A stretch of 53,722 bases of DNA from an uncultured Porphyromonadaceae bacterium (GCA_947175425.1 CAMWMR010000019.1:1-53722); one strand, 5' to 3'. Positions 1 to 8,123 are shown, counted from the first letter of the stretch. A program made the numbers and translations. Notes: generated by a model not told the origin, from the sequence alone.

Positions 1-2
1 AA

Positions 3-476
3 TTCAATATGTTGATGTGCTGGTGCATCGGCAAAGCCGCCTCTCAGATAAAAGAATTCTATATGCTTCCGGTCGGTGACAAACTCATCAGATATGACGA
101 GATTGCTGTCAATACAATTGTAACCAACTCGCAGGGGGAAGTAAGCTCATGCGATATTCCTTTCAGTGATGACCTCGCGAGTTTCAACGAATACTATCTT
201 CACCTGACACGCAAAGTTGCCGGTACCTGCGAGAATCATGACATCACCGACTGCATGGTAATCGGCACATCGGCGTTGGCTCAATACGACATCGACGGTG
301 CAGTCGGAATGTATAGCGGGATATTCAACAATCCATTCATGATATGGGGCGCATACCGCCGCCGATGGTTCAAGACAACCCTCACGGTATCATTCCAGTT
401 CCATCACACCCAAATGGACGGCGCCCATGCAGCCCGGTTCCTCGACCTGCTTCAAAAGGAAATTTCTAACATTTAG
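3..476 (+). CDS. Chloramphenicol acetyltransferase-like protein, 5' end cut off by window
   Basis: This is the C-terminal part of a CAT-family O-acetyltransferase, which moves an acetyl group from acetyl-CoA to a hydroxyl group. The last 25 residues carry the hallmark QFHHTQMDGAHAARF, in which the second His and the following DG match the catalytic HHxxxDG motif. About 155 residues are visible, against about 215 in full-length CAT, and the frame stays open to the window edge, so the true start lies upstream. Bacteroidota genomes carry many CAT-like proteins that do not confer chloramphenicol resistance, so substrate cannot be assigned. The gene runs convergently into the HxlR gene and overlaps its 3' end by 11 bases. 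Confidence 0.8.
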   Translation, partial: FNMLMCWCIGKAASQIKEFYMLPVGDKLIRYDEIAVNTIVTNSQGEVSSCDIPFSDDLASFNEYYLHLTRKVAGTCENHDITDCMVIGTSALAQYDIDGAVGMYSGIFNNPFMIWGAYRRRWFKTTLTVSFQFHHTQMDGAHAARFLDLLQKEISNI

Positions 477-834
477 CTATTGCATTATAATTGTCAAGTG
501 CCCATTCAATAAGATTGCCAAGTAACGGCATGAGGCTTTTGCCAAGATCTGTCAGTGAATACTCCACTTTTGGAGGAATCTCGGCATACAGTTTTCTTGA
601 AATCAGACCATCGGCTTCAAGGCTTTTTAGAGTTTCTGTAAGGACTTTAGGTGATATGTCGGGAATTGCCCTCCCGATTTCATTAAAGCGGGTTGCCTCG
701 TTCTCTGCAAGGACACAGAGAACGAGCATGGTCCATTTGCCGGAAAACCGGCTTATGACGTTTCGAACCGGACAAGATGCAATGCCGGTATATTTTTTCA
801 AATTTTCTTTCAAAGGTAATGCGTTCATACTCAA
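466..834 (-). CDS. HxlR-family winged-helix transcriptional regulator
   Basis: A 122-residue regulator with the HxlR layout: an N-terminal Cys in SCPVRNVISRFSGKW, the helix-turn-helix around TRFNEIGRAIPDISPKVLT, and the wing YAEIPPKVEYSLTDLG. Family members commonly sense reactive electrophiles or redox state through the conserved N-terminal Cys (here in CPVR). It is divergent from the cupin gene at 972 and very likely controls it through the shared intergenic palindrome. A second, broken HxlR gene of similar sequence lies at 1465-1832. The effector is unknown. Confidence 0.92.
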   Translation of the reverse strand: MSMNALPLKENLKKYTGIASCPVRNVISRFSGKWTMLVLCVLAENEATRFNEIGRAIPDISPKVLTETLKSLEADGLISRKLYAEIPPKVEYSLTDLGKSLMPLLGNLIEWALDNYNAIAKC

Positions 835-877
835 AAATAGTTACCTGAATGTAAGCGCCTTTCATCGGGGTAAGGTC

Positions 878-948
878 TTGCACGGCTCAAAAATGAGGAT
901 TAACTTTGCACTATCCAAACGAAAGCGGCTTACTGTCGCAAAGTTAAT
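878..948. promoter_or_regulatory. Overlapping face-to-face promoters and operator of the HxlR/cupin pair
   Basis: On the plus strand TTG at 878-880, 20 bp, then TAACTTTG at 901-908 matches the Bacteroidota -33/-7 promoter and points to the cupin gene. On the minus strand TAACTTTG lies at 946-939 and points to the HxlR gene; its -33 is weak. The two -7 boxes form a perfect 11-bp inverted repeat, ATTAACTTTGC at 899-909 and GCAAAGTTAAT at 938-948. Predicted start sites point at one another, so the two transcription units would interfere. The arrangement recurs at 1891-1984. Confidence 0.7.
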
Positions 949-971
949 ATTTTAATTTCAAATCAAGAAAT

Positions 972-1382
972 ATGAACGAAATTCCGACTCTCAATTCCGG
1001 CGAAAAGTTCGCCCACGTATCCATCGGCCAACTGAGTGGCTTCGAGGGTAAACAGTTTGTAAAGGAAGCCACAGGTGCCACTTCTTGCGAAATCTCATTC
1101 GGTACCCTACCCTCCGGCTCCTCTGTACCTTTCTTTCATAGCCACAAGGCAAATGAGGAAAACTACATTATTCTGTCAGGGAAAGGAAATTTTCAAGTTG
1201 ACGACAACGTTTTTGAAGTGGCCGAAGGATCGGTAATACGTGTCTCAACAAACTGCGACCGCAATCTCAAGTGTACATCTGCAGAAGCTATGACCTACAT
1301 CTGCATACAGGCAAAAGAAAACAGCCTCGAAGATTATACCATGACCGATGCTGAGATAACCGAGCGGAAAAGCCTGCTCTGA
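972..1382 (+). CDS. Small cupin-domain protein
   Basis: A 136-residue single-domain cupin. Motif 1 is seen in PFFHSHKANEENYIILSGKG (two His and a Glu as likely metal ligands) and motif 2 in FEVAEGSVIRVSTNCDRNL, where the usual His is not obvious. Such small cupins act as metal-dependent oxygenases, isomerases or quercetinase-like enzymes, but nothing here fixes the substrate. Divergent expression with an HxlR regulator suggests an inducible detoxification or stress role. The gene ends just before a strong hairpin. Confidence 0.85.
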   Translation: MNEIPTLNSGEKFAHVSIGQLSGFEGKQFVKEATGATSCEISFGTLPSGSSVPFFHSHKANEENYIILSGKGNFQVDDNVFEVAEGSVIRVSTNCDRNLKCTSAEAMTYICIQAKENSLEDYTMTDAEITERKSLL

Positions 1383-1404
1383 CAATATCCGGAAATACTC
1401 CTGT

Positions 1405-1450
1405 AAACAGAATGAAGATGACAGTTTTTTCTGCCATCTTCATTCTGTTT
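1405..1450. terminator. Bidirectional hairpin terminator, 16-bp perfect stem
   Basis: AAACAGAATGAAGATG at 1405-1420 is perfectly complementary to 1435-1450, with a loop containing six T. It lies between the cupin gene and the convergent broken HxlR gene. The AAAC...GTTT ends give U-rich tails in both directions, so it should end both transcripts. Confidence 0.85.
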
Positions 1451-1464
1451 GACGTATAAAATTC

Positions 1465-1832
1465 CTATTGATATTTTGAAAGAGATTTGGTTATATCGTT
1501 AAGATGCCTGCGTCCCCAATCTGACAACTGATTGAGTATTGGAATAAGAGTTTTGCCCAAATCGGTCAACTTGTATTCTGTGCGAGGTGGCACCTCGGCA
1601 TATAGAGTTCGTGTTACCGCCCAACTGATTCAAGTGTTTTCAGATGTCCTGACAATACCTTCGGTGATATGTCGGGGATTGCCCTCGACAATTCGTTGAA
1701 ACGCATTACGCCGAACTCGTCAAGTATGACAAGCAGGAGCATCGACCACTTGTTGGCGAAGTGTGCTATCACGTTTCTCATGGGACACGTGGCGACACAT
1801 GAATATTTTTCTGAATTTTTTTCTGTCTTCAT
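1465..1832 (-). pseudogene. HxlR-family regulator broken by a frameshift
   Basis: Reading from 1832 gives a normal HxlR start (Cys in TCPMRNVIAHFANKW, then the helix-turn-helix) that ends after LKTLESVGR at a stop at 1614-1616. In the next frame the reading continues with [20 protein letters not shown] and on to SLSKYQ, stopping at 1465, exactly the expected wing and C-terminal helix. One base is missing near 1614-1622, where GTT GGG CGG TAA would need one more base to read VGxVTR. The intact protein would be about 121 residues. It could be a real loss or a sequencing error. It is divergent from the DJ-1 gene. Confidence 0.85.
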
Positions 1833-1890
1833 CTGTCTGATTCTGACTAAAAGTGAGTTTAAAGTAAGTGGCTACTTCCAAAGTAACCTC

Positions 1891-1984
1891 TTGCAAAGCA
1901 ATGAATTGATGTATAACTTTGCACTATCCAAAGGGTAGCAGTTATCCTTTGCAAAGTTAACAAAAAACGACATAAACCCACAAA
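1891..1984. promoter_or_regulatory. Divergent overlapping promoters of the broken HxlR gene and the DJ-1 gene
   Basis: Plus strand: TTG at 1891-1893, 20 bp, TAACTTTG at 1914-1921, towards the DJ-1 gene. Minus strand: TTTG at 1984-1981, then TAACTTTG at 1959-1952, towards the HxlR gene. The plus-strand -7 and downstream bases, TAACTTTGCACTATCCAAA at 1914-1932, are identical to 901-919 of the first pair, so both pairs probably share a common ancestor or regulator. Confidence 0.75.
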
Positions 1985-1986
1985 TT

Positions 1987-2595
1987 ATGACTGAAAACAG
2001 TATCAGTATTCCTGCATCGGCTCAACATTCAGGCAAGGCAGTGTTCGTGATGCTTGGAACAGGCTTCGATGAAATCGAGGCTTTGGCACCTGTCGATGTC
2101 TTGCGACGTGCCGGAATGGAGGTATTCACCGTCTCAATGACAGATAACCGTCTTGTAAAAGGAGCTACCGGCAACCATGTAGTTGCAGACATGTGTATAT
2201 CCGATTTGTCCCCCGACAGGATAGACTGGCTCATATTCCCCGGTGCCGACAAATCGGAAGATGCGGTAAACCTTGACGAAAAGCTGAGCAACCTTGTGAA
2301 AGCCCATTGGGAAAAAGGAGGCAACATCGCCGCTATATGCGCCGCGCCGGCTCTTGTTCTCGGCCCGCTCGGTATCATCAACGGGGTAAAAGCCACCGGT
2401 TATCCGTTTCTCAAAGAAGACTTTGAAAATAATGGCGGAATCTACTCCGAAGAACCTGTGGTTATTGGAGAACGCCTGATAACATCAAAAGGACCCGGCA
2501 CAAGCCTCGAATTCGCTCTCGCCATTGTTCGCAAGGCAAAGGGAACAGACACAGAAAGTGCACTTCGTGAAGGTATGGTGATAGGTCATAGCTAA
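1987..2595 (+). CDS. DJ-1/PfpI family protein (YajL/ThiJ-like)
   Basis: A 202-residue DJ-1 superfamily protein with about 15 extra N-terminal residues. The conserved Glu lies in GFDEIEALAPVDVLRRAG, the nucleophilic elbow Cys in AAICAAPALVLGPLG, and the typical strand-turn is NGVKATGYP. Members are reported to act as redox-sensitive chaperones, glyoxalases or deglycases; those roles are debated, and none can be chosen here. Its divergent HxlR partner is frameshifted, so its control may now rest with the intact HxlR at 466-834. Confidence 0.9.
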   Translation: MTENSISIPASAQHSGKAVFVMLGTGFDEIEALAPVDVLRRAGMEVFTVSMTDNRLVKGATGNHVVADMCISDLSPDRIDWLIFPGADKSEDAVNLDEKLSNLVKAHWEKGGNIAAICAAPALVLGPLGIINGVKATGYPFLKEDFENNGGIYSEEPVVIGERLITSKGPGTSLEFALAIVRKAKGTDTESALREGMVIGHS

Positions 2596-2601
2596 CCTTT
2601 G

Positions 2602-2646
2602 AAAAGAGAATGATCTAATCATAACAATGATTGGTCATTCTCTTTT
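2602..2646. terminator. Long hairpin at the convergent ends of the DJ-1 and response-regulator genes
   Basis: AAAAGAGAATGA at 2602-2613 pairs with 2635-2646, and an inner AATCAT/ATGATT pair at 2617-2622 and 2627-2632 extends the stem. The right arm ends in TCTTTT. The minus-strand gene uses this arm as its last codons and stop, so coding and termination signal overlap. Confidence 0.8.
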
Positions 2647-3318
2647 AGCAGCCAGCATATACCCTATACCTCGTTGATTAAGCAGTGATATCGACGGATC
2701 ATAACGCAGGTAATGACGAAGTTTATGTATAAACCCATGAAGAGAATTACGGCTATACGGGTCATCGCGTTGCCATACAAGATGCATCATAGTGGAAGCG
2801 TCAACTGTACGGCCTGCATTTACAATCAGTTCCTTCAACAGTTTAGCTTCAATCAGCGACAGTTCGATGCTGCCGTTTTCTTTATGCGAAAGCATCTGTG
2901 TTGACAGGTCCAGAGTATAGTCGCCGATTTCAAATTTATTATCCTCATCCCTGACATTTCTGCGGAGTAATGCCTTGATTCGGACTATCAGTTCGAGCAT
3001 TTTGAAAGGCTTTTTAAGATAGTCGTTGCAACCAAGTTCAAATCCCTCCACAATATCGCCAATTTCGGATTTTGCGGTCAGGAACAACAACGGAACATTC
3101 CGGTTTATCTGTCGTATTCTACGCCCCATCTCAAATCCGTCCATCCGAGGCATCATAACATCGGCAACTATGAGGTCCGCTCCATGTCGGATAAACTTTT
3201 TAAGACCGTCCTCGCCATCACCGGCAGTCTGCACTTCAAAACCATCGCGTTGCAAGGTTTCGGAAATAATCATAGACAGTGTAGAATCGTCCTCTACCAA
3301 TAGTATTTTGTTGCTCAT
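2635..3318 (-). CDS. OmpR-family response regulator
   Basis: A 227-residue DNA-binding response regulator. The receiver domain shows acidic residues at about 10-11, phospho-acceptor Asp at about 53 in VADVMMPRMDG, Thr at about 81 and Lys at about 103. The C-terminal winged helix includes TVDASTMMHLVWQRD and NQRGIGYML. The start at 3318 is preferred over 3384 because ATG overlaps the kinase stop as ATGA. It pairs with the kinase just upstream and probably binds the 10-bp direct repeats at 4711-4740 before the outer-membrane barrel gene. It resembles Bacteroides RprY-type regulators, but that link is from memory. Confidence 0.94.
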   Translation of the reverse strand: MSNKILLVEDDSTLSMIISETLQRDGFEVQTAGDGEDGLKKFIRHGADLIVADVMMPRMDGFEMGRRIRQINRNVPLLFLTAKSEIGDIVEGFELGCNDYLKKPFKMLELIVRIKALLRRNVRDEDNKFEIGDYTLDLSTQMLSHKENGSIELSLIEAKLLKELIVNAGRTVDASTMMHLVWQRDDPYSRNSLHGFIHKLRHYLRYDPSISLLNQRGIGYMLAAKRE

Positions 3319-4649
3319 TGTCTTAAAAAATTTATGGTAAATGTACTTCCTTTCCCTTGTCGGCTTATTACGCTTATTTGCCACCCATGTTTGTCAACGA
3401 TAGATTTGACGTAGAACAGGCCGATGCCGTACCCTCTCACATCGGCTCGGTTACCATGAGGTACACGGTAGAATTTACTCCAAATATCGGGTAAGGATTT
3501 TTCAGGGATGCCGATTCCATTATCTGACACAGAAATACTTGACGAATTTGCCATTATTGCTATGTGAACAGAATCGCCGGAGTATTTTATACTGTTGTCA
3601 ATAAGATTTCCAATTACATTCGAGAAATGTGTGGGATCGGCTTCAACAATTGCATCCTCGGGACATTCCAGTGTTATATCACACGGTTTTTCGGCCTTTA
3701 GCTTTTGTTGTTCAATGATGTTGATTAGAAAATATTTAAGGCTTATGTTCTCCTTAGCCATGCTAAGGTGTTTTCTCCGCTCCATACTCATGGCAAGAAT
3801 ACTCTCTACAAGCCCCGAGAGTTTTGATAGTTGCTCAAGTGCCGCTGTCAGATATTTCTTTGTCCGTTCTTCATCAGTTGGGTCGGGAAACTGAAGCAAC
3901 GAATCGTTTGCGGCATACGCTATGGCAATTGGTGTTTTCAGTTCATGGGTCATGTTGTTGGTAAAGTCATCCTTCATCTCTTCAATGGTGCGCTGACGGG
4001 CTATTACATGAAGAAGATACCAGAATCCGAATGTCAATACCAAAGCAATGAGAACTGAAGTAGTGATAACTCCACCCATTTCCCTTAAGATATTGTCTGT
4101 CAGCGGGGAAATGTAGGCGTAATATGTAAGGTCTCCATTTACACGATACTCTATTTCCCATAAGTTCGACGGAGACTCCAATCTCCCGTCAGGTTCGGCT
4201 ATGTATACCTCTTGCGGATAATAGTCCGAAAAATTAAGGTCGCGCCGAAAGGCTTCCTCCATTTTGGACACATCGGGTTTCCCAATCCTGTTGATGTCGC
4301 TACAGTTATGAAGGTTTTGTGCAATCATTGACATAAGCTGCTTGTCAACGCGTCGAAACCCTTGAGAGTAATCCATTTCCCGTAATTTGTCAGCATTCAT
4401 AGTCGAACCGACATCCGATTTCTGTAATCCAATCGAAATCCAAACAACATCATCATCTCCGCTAAGTCCGGCGCCAATTATGCGGTCAACCATTTCAATC
4501 TGGTCGGCACGGCTCAGACATTGTTCCACATCGCTTATATATCGCTCTTTTATTGAATTATACAGCTGCACCATAAAAACCACATTTGCCGCAAACAGCA
4601 ACGTGACTATAATACGTATTGAGGTTAGTATAAGCTTAAAATGTTTCAT
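3315..4649 (-). CDS. Membrane sensor histidine kinase
   Basis: A 444-residue kinase. Transmembrane segments lie at about residues 9-28 and 192-214 and flank a periplasmic sensor of about 160 residues. The dimerisation/phospho-acceptor helix has His at about 235 in MTHELKTPIAIAYA. The ATPase domain shows N-box NLIDNSIKYSG, G1 DNGIGIP and G2 YGIGLFYVKSI. No HAMP domain is evident between the second membrane segment and the kinase core. It phosphorylates the co-transcribed regulator, with which it overlaps by 4 bases. The periplasmic signal is unknown; the adjacent barrel protein suggests envelope or nutrient sensing. Confidence 0.94.
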   Translation of the reverse strand: MKHFKLILTSIRIIVTLLFAANVVFMVQLYNSIKERYISDVEQCLSRADQIEMVDRIIGAGLSGDDDVVWISIGLQKSDVGSTMNADKLREMDYSQGFRRVDKQLMSMIAQNLHNCSDINRIGKPDVSKMEEAFRRDLNFSDYYPQEVYIAEPDGRLESPSNLWEIEYRVNGDLTYYAYISPLTDNILREMGGVITTSVLIALVLTFGFWYLLHVIARQRTIEEMKDDFTNNMTHELKTPIAIAYAANDSLLQFPDPTDEERTKKYLTAALEQLSKLSGLVESILAMSMERRKHLSMAKENISLKYFLINIIEQQKLKAEKPCDITLECPEDAIVEADPTHFSNVIGNLIDNSIKYSGDSVHIAIMANSSSISVSDNGIGIPEKSLPDIWSKFYRVPHGNRADVRGYGIGLFYVKSIVDKHGWQISVISRQGKGSTFTINFLRQ

Positions 4650-4656
4650 ATCAGCA

Positions 4657-4664
4657 CAAAGTTA
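4657..4664 (-). promoter_or_regulatory. Probable -7 element of the kinase/regulator operon
   Basis: TAACTTTG on the minus strand lies only 7 bases before the kinase start codon, so the leader would be almost absent. No convincing -33 TTG is seen at the usual distance. Confidence 0.4.
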
Positions 4665-4710
4665 CGAAAATCATGCCGGACATCAGATAACCCGATCGCA
4701 AGATTAAGAC

Positions 4711-4740
4711 TAAATAAGGATGAATAAGGATTGAATAAGA
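4711..4740 (+). promoter_or_regulatory. Three 10-bp direct repeats, likely response-regulator binding site
   Basis: TAAATAAGGA, TGAATAAGGA and TTGAATAAGA follow one another without gaps. A 10-bp period places each copy on the same face of the helix, the usual design for OmpR/PhoB-type tandem binding. The array lies in the kinase/barrel intergenic region. A TTG at 4731 and TAATTTTG at 4751-4758 downstream could be the barrel promoter, though its spacing (17 bp) and nearness to the ATG at 4763 are unusual. Confidence 0.55.
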
Positions 4741-4762
4741 CATAACGGCATAATTTTGCAAC

Positions 4763-6829
4763 ATGAAACATTATATACTATTATTGATTATGCTCCCTTT
4801 CGCAGCACCGGGGCAAACCACCGAGCCGGATACATTAAATGTCAAAGAGCTCGGAGAAATAACTGTTGTAGCCAGCGCTCAGCGCACAAGCGCTACAAAG
4901 ACTGTCTATATTCCTACCAAGAAGCAGAAGTCGACTGCCTCCGACGGCGTTTCTTTGTTATCACGAATAAATATTCCCCAACTAAGCGTTAATCCCATAA
5001 CTGAGACGGTAAAGACAGCCGACAATCAGAGCGTTAGCCTTTTTATAAATTTTCATCCGGCAACAAATGAGGATGTCGGCGGCCTGAATCCGAACAATGT
5101 GAAGCGAGTGGAATATCTTGACTTTCCGATAGATCCTCGATTTCAGCGGGCACAGCACGTTGTTAATTTCATCACTCATTCTTATTCTTACGGGGGTTAC
5201 ACAAAACTCAGCGGCAAAGAACGCTTCATGATTCGCAGCGGCGAGGCTTCGGTGTATTCTAAATTCGCCTCCAGCAGGATGGAATATGATGTCATGGTGT
5301 CGGGCGACTACGACTATAATTCTCATATCGGGTCTGTTTCAAACGAAACATACCGACTTGTGTCAGGAACCGTCAGCCGCGAGAGCGTAACAGAGACCGG
5401 AAAAAAACACCGGCGCGGCTTATATTCGGCATTACGGGCTTTGTGGAATAAGAGTGAGAATTTAACATTCCGCAATCTCGTTTCATACCGTCGAATCAAC
5501 ACTCCGATAAACCACACATCAGGGTACGTCAATTTTTCGAGTCTGTATCCTTCCGAAACATATCACACAGAATCACCGTTTACAAACAATGCCGTCAACT
5601 GGGATAGTGAACTGTATGCGGCTCCGGGCAGAGGTTGGTCAATCAACGGGAACTTTATGGCTGAATTTGCAAAAAACAACACAAGTTCAATTTATTCTGC
5701 GGGATCCGAATCAATTGATAATCTCGCCGATGAAGATTCGTGGTTTCTGCGAGGCTCAATACAGGTCAACAAATCATTGTCAGATAAATTTACATTATTC
5801 TCAAATGTTTTATCCGGCGGCGGACACACAAATATCGACTACGCAGGATCAAGCAACGCAGTCAACCGATTCCGCCAGACTTTTACAGGCCTAACAGTTG
5901 GCATGTCATTGAATTATCAAAAAGTATCGGGAAGTATTGACGGAGGCTATGCGTTCGAATCAAACTATATCAATGGCAAAACTATGGACGACCGTTATCC
6001 GTTTACTCACATTAACGTCCAATATGCTCCTAATCAGAAAAATTCAATCAGTCTTTGGTTCCAGTATGCAACATTCTCACCGGATGCAACAATGAAGAAT
6101 CCAAATGTAATCCGGCAATCAGAACTGATGTATATCTCCGGCAACCCCGACTTGCAATGTTCGCGCAATACATCTGCAGCACTGAGCTATACATGGTTGC
6201 CAAACAACACATGGCAATTATCGGCCTACGCTACAATGTTCTCCATTGCAAACCGACAAATTGCAGTCTATACTCCCGACGGGCCCAACGGAATGATGTT
6301 GAAGAAATATCAGAACGATGGTGATTACAATCATGGCCAGATTGGAACAAGCCTCACCGGGAAGTTTCTTGACGGGAATCTGTCATTTTCAGTTTCTCCA
6401 CGACTGTTGCTCTATAACACAACCGGAAGCAACAGCATATCACATTATCCTTTTACTGCAAGCCTCAACATCAACTATTATCTCGGCAAATTCTTCTTCA
6501 ATGCTTATTATGATACCGGCAACAGTTATGTCGATGGAGAGAACGCCTTTTTACGGAAGATGCCAATGAGCAATTCGGTAAGTGCGGGTTGGGCTTCTCG
6601 TGGCTGGAATATACAGCTATCATTAGTCAATCCTTTTCAGTCATCATGGGAAGTCAGCAAAGATACATTAACTACCAGCCGGTACGACAGCAATGTGACT
6701 CAATTTGGTTCTGATTATCACCGTCGTATATCTGTAACGGTTACCTATACCATTAATTATGGTAAAAAAGTCAATCAATACGGAGAACTAAGCGGTGAAA
6801 AAAACATTTCAACATCAATACTCAAATAA
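4763..6829 (+). CDS. TonB-receptor-like outer-membrane beta-barrel protein
   Basis: A 688-residue protein with a signal peptide (about residues 1-17, ending APG-Q). A short plug-like region follows, from VKELGEITVVASAQRTS to VKRVEYLDFPIDPRFQRAQH, then a long barrel rich in alternating aromatic strands. It lacks the CarboxypepD-like N-terminal domain of SusC proteins, and no TonB box is clear. It resembles the outer-membrane beta-barrel family (PF14905-like), which in Bacteroidota often lies beside a dedicated two-component system. Transport of a small ligand or an envelope role is plausible, with no evidence on substrate. Its stop codon directly abuts the remnant at 6830. Confidence 0.85.
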   Translation: MKHYILLLIMLPFAAPGQTTEPDTLNVKELGEITVVASAQRTSATKTVYIPTKKQKSTASDGVSLLSRINIPQLSVNPITETVKTADNQSVSLFINFHPATNEDVGGLNPNNVKRVEYLDFPIDPRFQRAQHVVNFITHSYSYGGYTKLSGKERFMIRSGEASVYSKFASSRMEYDVMVSGDYDYNSHIGSVSNETYRLVSGTVSRESVTETGKKHRRGLYSALRALWNKSENLTFRNLVSYRRINTPINHTSGYVNFSSLYPSETYHTESPFTNNAVNWDSELYAAPGRGWSINGNFMAEFAKNNTSSIYSAGSESIDNLADEDSWFLRGSIQVNKSLSDKFTLFSNVLSGGGHTNIDYAGSSNAVNRFRQTFTGLTVGMSLNYQKVSGSIDGGYAFESNYINGKTMDDRYPFTHINVQYAPNQKNSISLWFQYATFSPDATMKNPNVIRQSELMYISGNPDLQCSRNTSAALSYTWLPNNTWQLSAYATMFSIANRQIAVYTPDGPNGMMLKKYQNDGDYNHGQIGTSLTGKFLDGNLSFSVSPRLLLYNTTGSNSISHYPFTASLNINYYLGKFFFNAYYDTGNSYVDGENAFLRKMPMSNSVSAGWASRGWNIQLSLVNPFQSSWEVSKDTLTTSRYDSNVTQFGSDYHRRISVTVTYTINYGKKVNQYGELSGEKNISTSILK

Positions 6830-7262
6830 TTACTTTCCTGTCCCAAAGCGCGATGTATCAATTTTCGTATCTTTGGGCTCGAATCCGTTGAACCGCCAGA
6901 TGAATGTCAGTTTGAGGTTACGGGTCATGTCGCGCACTTTCATCTTATAATCCTGCTCGGCATGGTCGATAGTCATAGTAGGCGACCATTTGTTGAATAT
7001 GTCATCGGCTTTCAAATCAAGTTCACAGCATCGTTTCTTTCCGAACTGCCATTTTACACCCGTCATGTAGTTCCCAATATGAGGGATAGATGCGTTGGGT
7101 GCTGAAGTTCAGTTGAAATATGCTTTTTGGAGTCTTGTAGTAAGTTGACCCATACTGAGGGATGAAATTCCAGTTGTGTTGATACTTATTGTGATAATAC
7201 TCCCCTTTTGCCGATAGATTGAACGAAAGACCCCAATCGAACGACCGCTATGTGCCGGCGTA
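6830..7262 (-). pseudogene. Remnant of a second outer-membrane beta-barrel gene (3' part only)
   Basis: The minus strand from about 7250 reads FNLSAKGEYYHNKYQHNW and then, in the same frame, QRIYPSYWELHD, which is typical late-barrel sequence. It then shifts frame to TGVKWQFGKKRCCELDLKAD and ends FEPKDTKIDTSRFGTGK, a typical PF14905-type C-terminus. There is an in-frame stop near 7246, a frameshift or deletion near 7066-7085, and no N-terminal signal, plug or first strands. Its C-terminus differs from that of the intact barrel at 4763, so it derives from a different paralogue. Confidence 0.8.
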
Positions 7263-7281
7263 AAAACTCACTACGTCTTCG

Positions 7282-7482
7282 TTGAAAATCGGCAAGACTG
7301 TCGATGCTTCGGAACTAATGATCGCCGTATGGCAGCGCGATGAACAAAGCAACCGCAACTCTCTCCACGGCTACATCCACAAACTACGCCGAGCACTGCG
7401 CCACGATCCCTCAATTTCTATCATCAATCAGCGAGGCTTCGGCTATATGCTTGTAATCCGTAATCATCCACATTCGGACTAA
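7282..7482 (+). pseudogene. Remnant of an OmpR-family response regulator (DNA-binding end only)
   Basis: The 60-odd residues from KIGKTVDASELMIAVWQRDE to NQRGFGYMLV match the winged-helix end of the intact regulator at 2635-3318 almost position for position (by eye roughly two thirds identical). There is no receiver domain. Upstream, the sequence joins directly to the barrel remnant on the other strand, so receiver, kinase and barrel start have all been deleted. The TTG at 7282 is not a convincing start. Confidence 0.85.
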
Positions 7483-7517
7483 TACATGATGTAATTATTG
7501 AATACAACATCGCGGAA

Positions 7518-8123
7518 TTAGAGTGGCCCGGAGAATTTTTTGACGGGATTCCCGCGTTCGAGATTGTCGTGCATGCTCCATTGGCGCGCCTGTGAATCGG
7601 CAAGGGCTTTATCGTTTTGCTGCCGTAGTTTTAATAACAGTCTTTCCCGCGCAAGTGTTTTGTTTTGCAATTGGGAACGTTCATCGGAGCACTTCACCGA
7701 TAGTCCGGTAGGAATATGCACGGCACGGACCGTTGTCTCTACCTTGTTGACGTTTTGGCCGCCTTTACCACCCGACCGGCAGGTATCGTAAACAATGTCC
7801 GACTCATTAATCTGTGGCAATTCAAGTTCATCGAAGAAGTTGACCCCCACAAACCAATTGCTCCGCTTATGTGTAGGCCGATATGGATTTTTGGTTGAGC
7901 GCCAAAGCACACTACCCTGCCATTCTGTTACAAAATGTTGAGGAATTGCTTCTTCCGTTACAAGTGTTATTGACATGAAGCAATCGTTGACATGATTGTG
8001 AGGTTCACAATCTGTAAGCTGCAATGACGGCATTGCTTTAAGCAGCTCGCGCGCCACGAGCGTGACAGCCCTTGCACATTCCACCGGGCCACGTCCGGCT
8101 GTTATTTGAATATAGTGTTTCAT
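7518..8123 (-). CDS. prfH: Peptide chain release factor-like protein RF-H
   Basis: A 201-residue class-I release-factor-like protein. The peptidyl-tRNA hydrolysis motif GGQ lies at about 121-123 in SGGKGGQNVNKVE. The normal stop-codon-reading domain is replaced by a short N-terminal region, as in RF-H. RF-H is known to act with an RtcB-type ligase: it releases stalled peptide from ribosomes whose 16S rRNA has been cut in the decoding centre, so that the ligase can reseal the rRNA. Here its ATG overlaps the rtcB stop (ATGA), which supports a two-gene operon. Confidence 0.93.
   Translation of the reverse strand: MKHYIQITAGRGPVECARAVTLVARELLKAMPSLQLTDCEPHNHVNDCFMSITLVTEEAIPQHFVTEWQGSVLWRSTKNPYRPTHKRSNWFVGVNFFDELELPQINESDIVYDTCRSGGKGGQNVNKVETTVRAVHIPTGLSVKCSDERSQLQNKTLARERLLLKLRQQNDKALADSQARQWSMHDNLERGNPVKKFSGPL

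Noticed and set aside
4731-4758. A standard promoter (TTG/TAATTTTG) for the barrel gene at 4763
   Set aside because: The spacing is only 17 bp and the start site would fall at or after the ATG, so it is mentioned only as a possibility.
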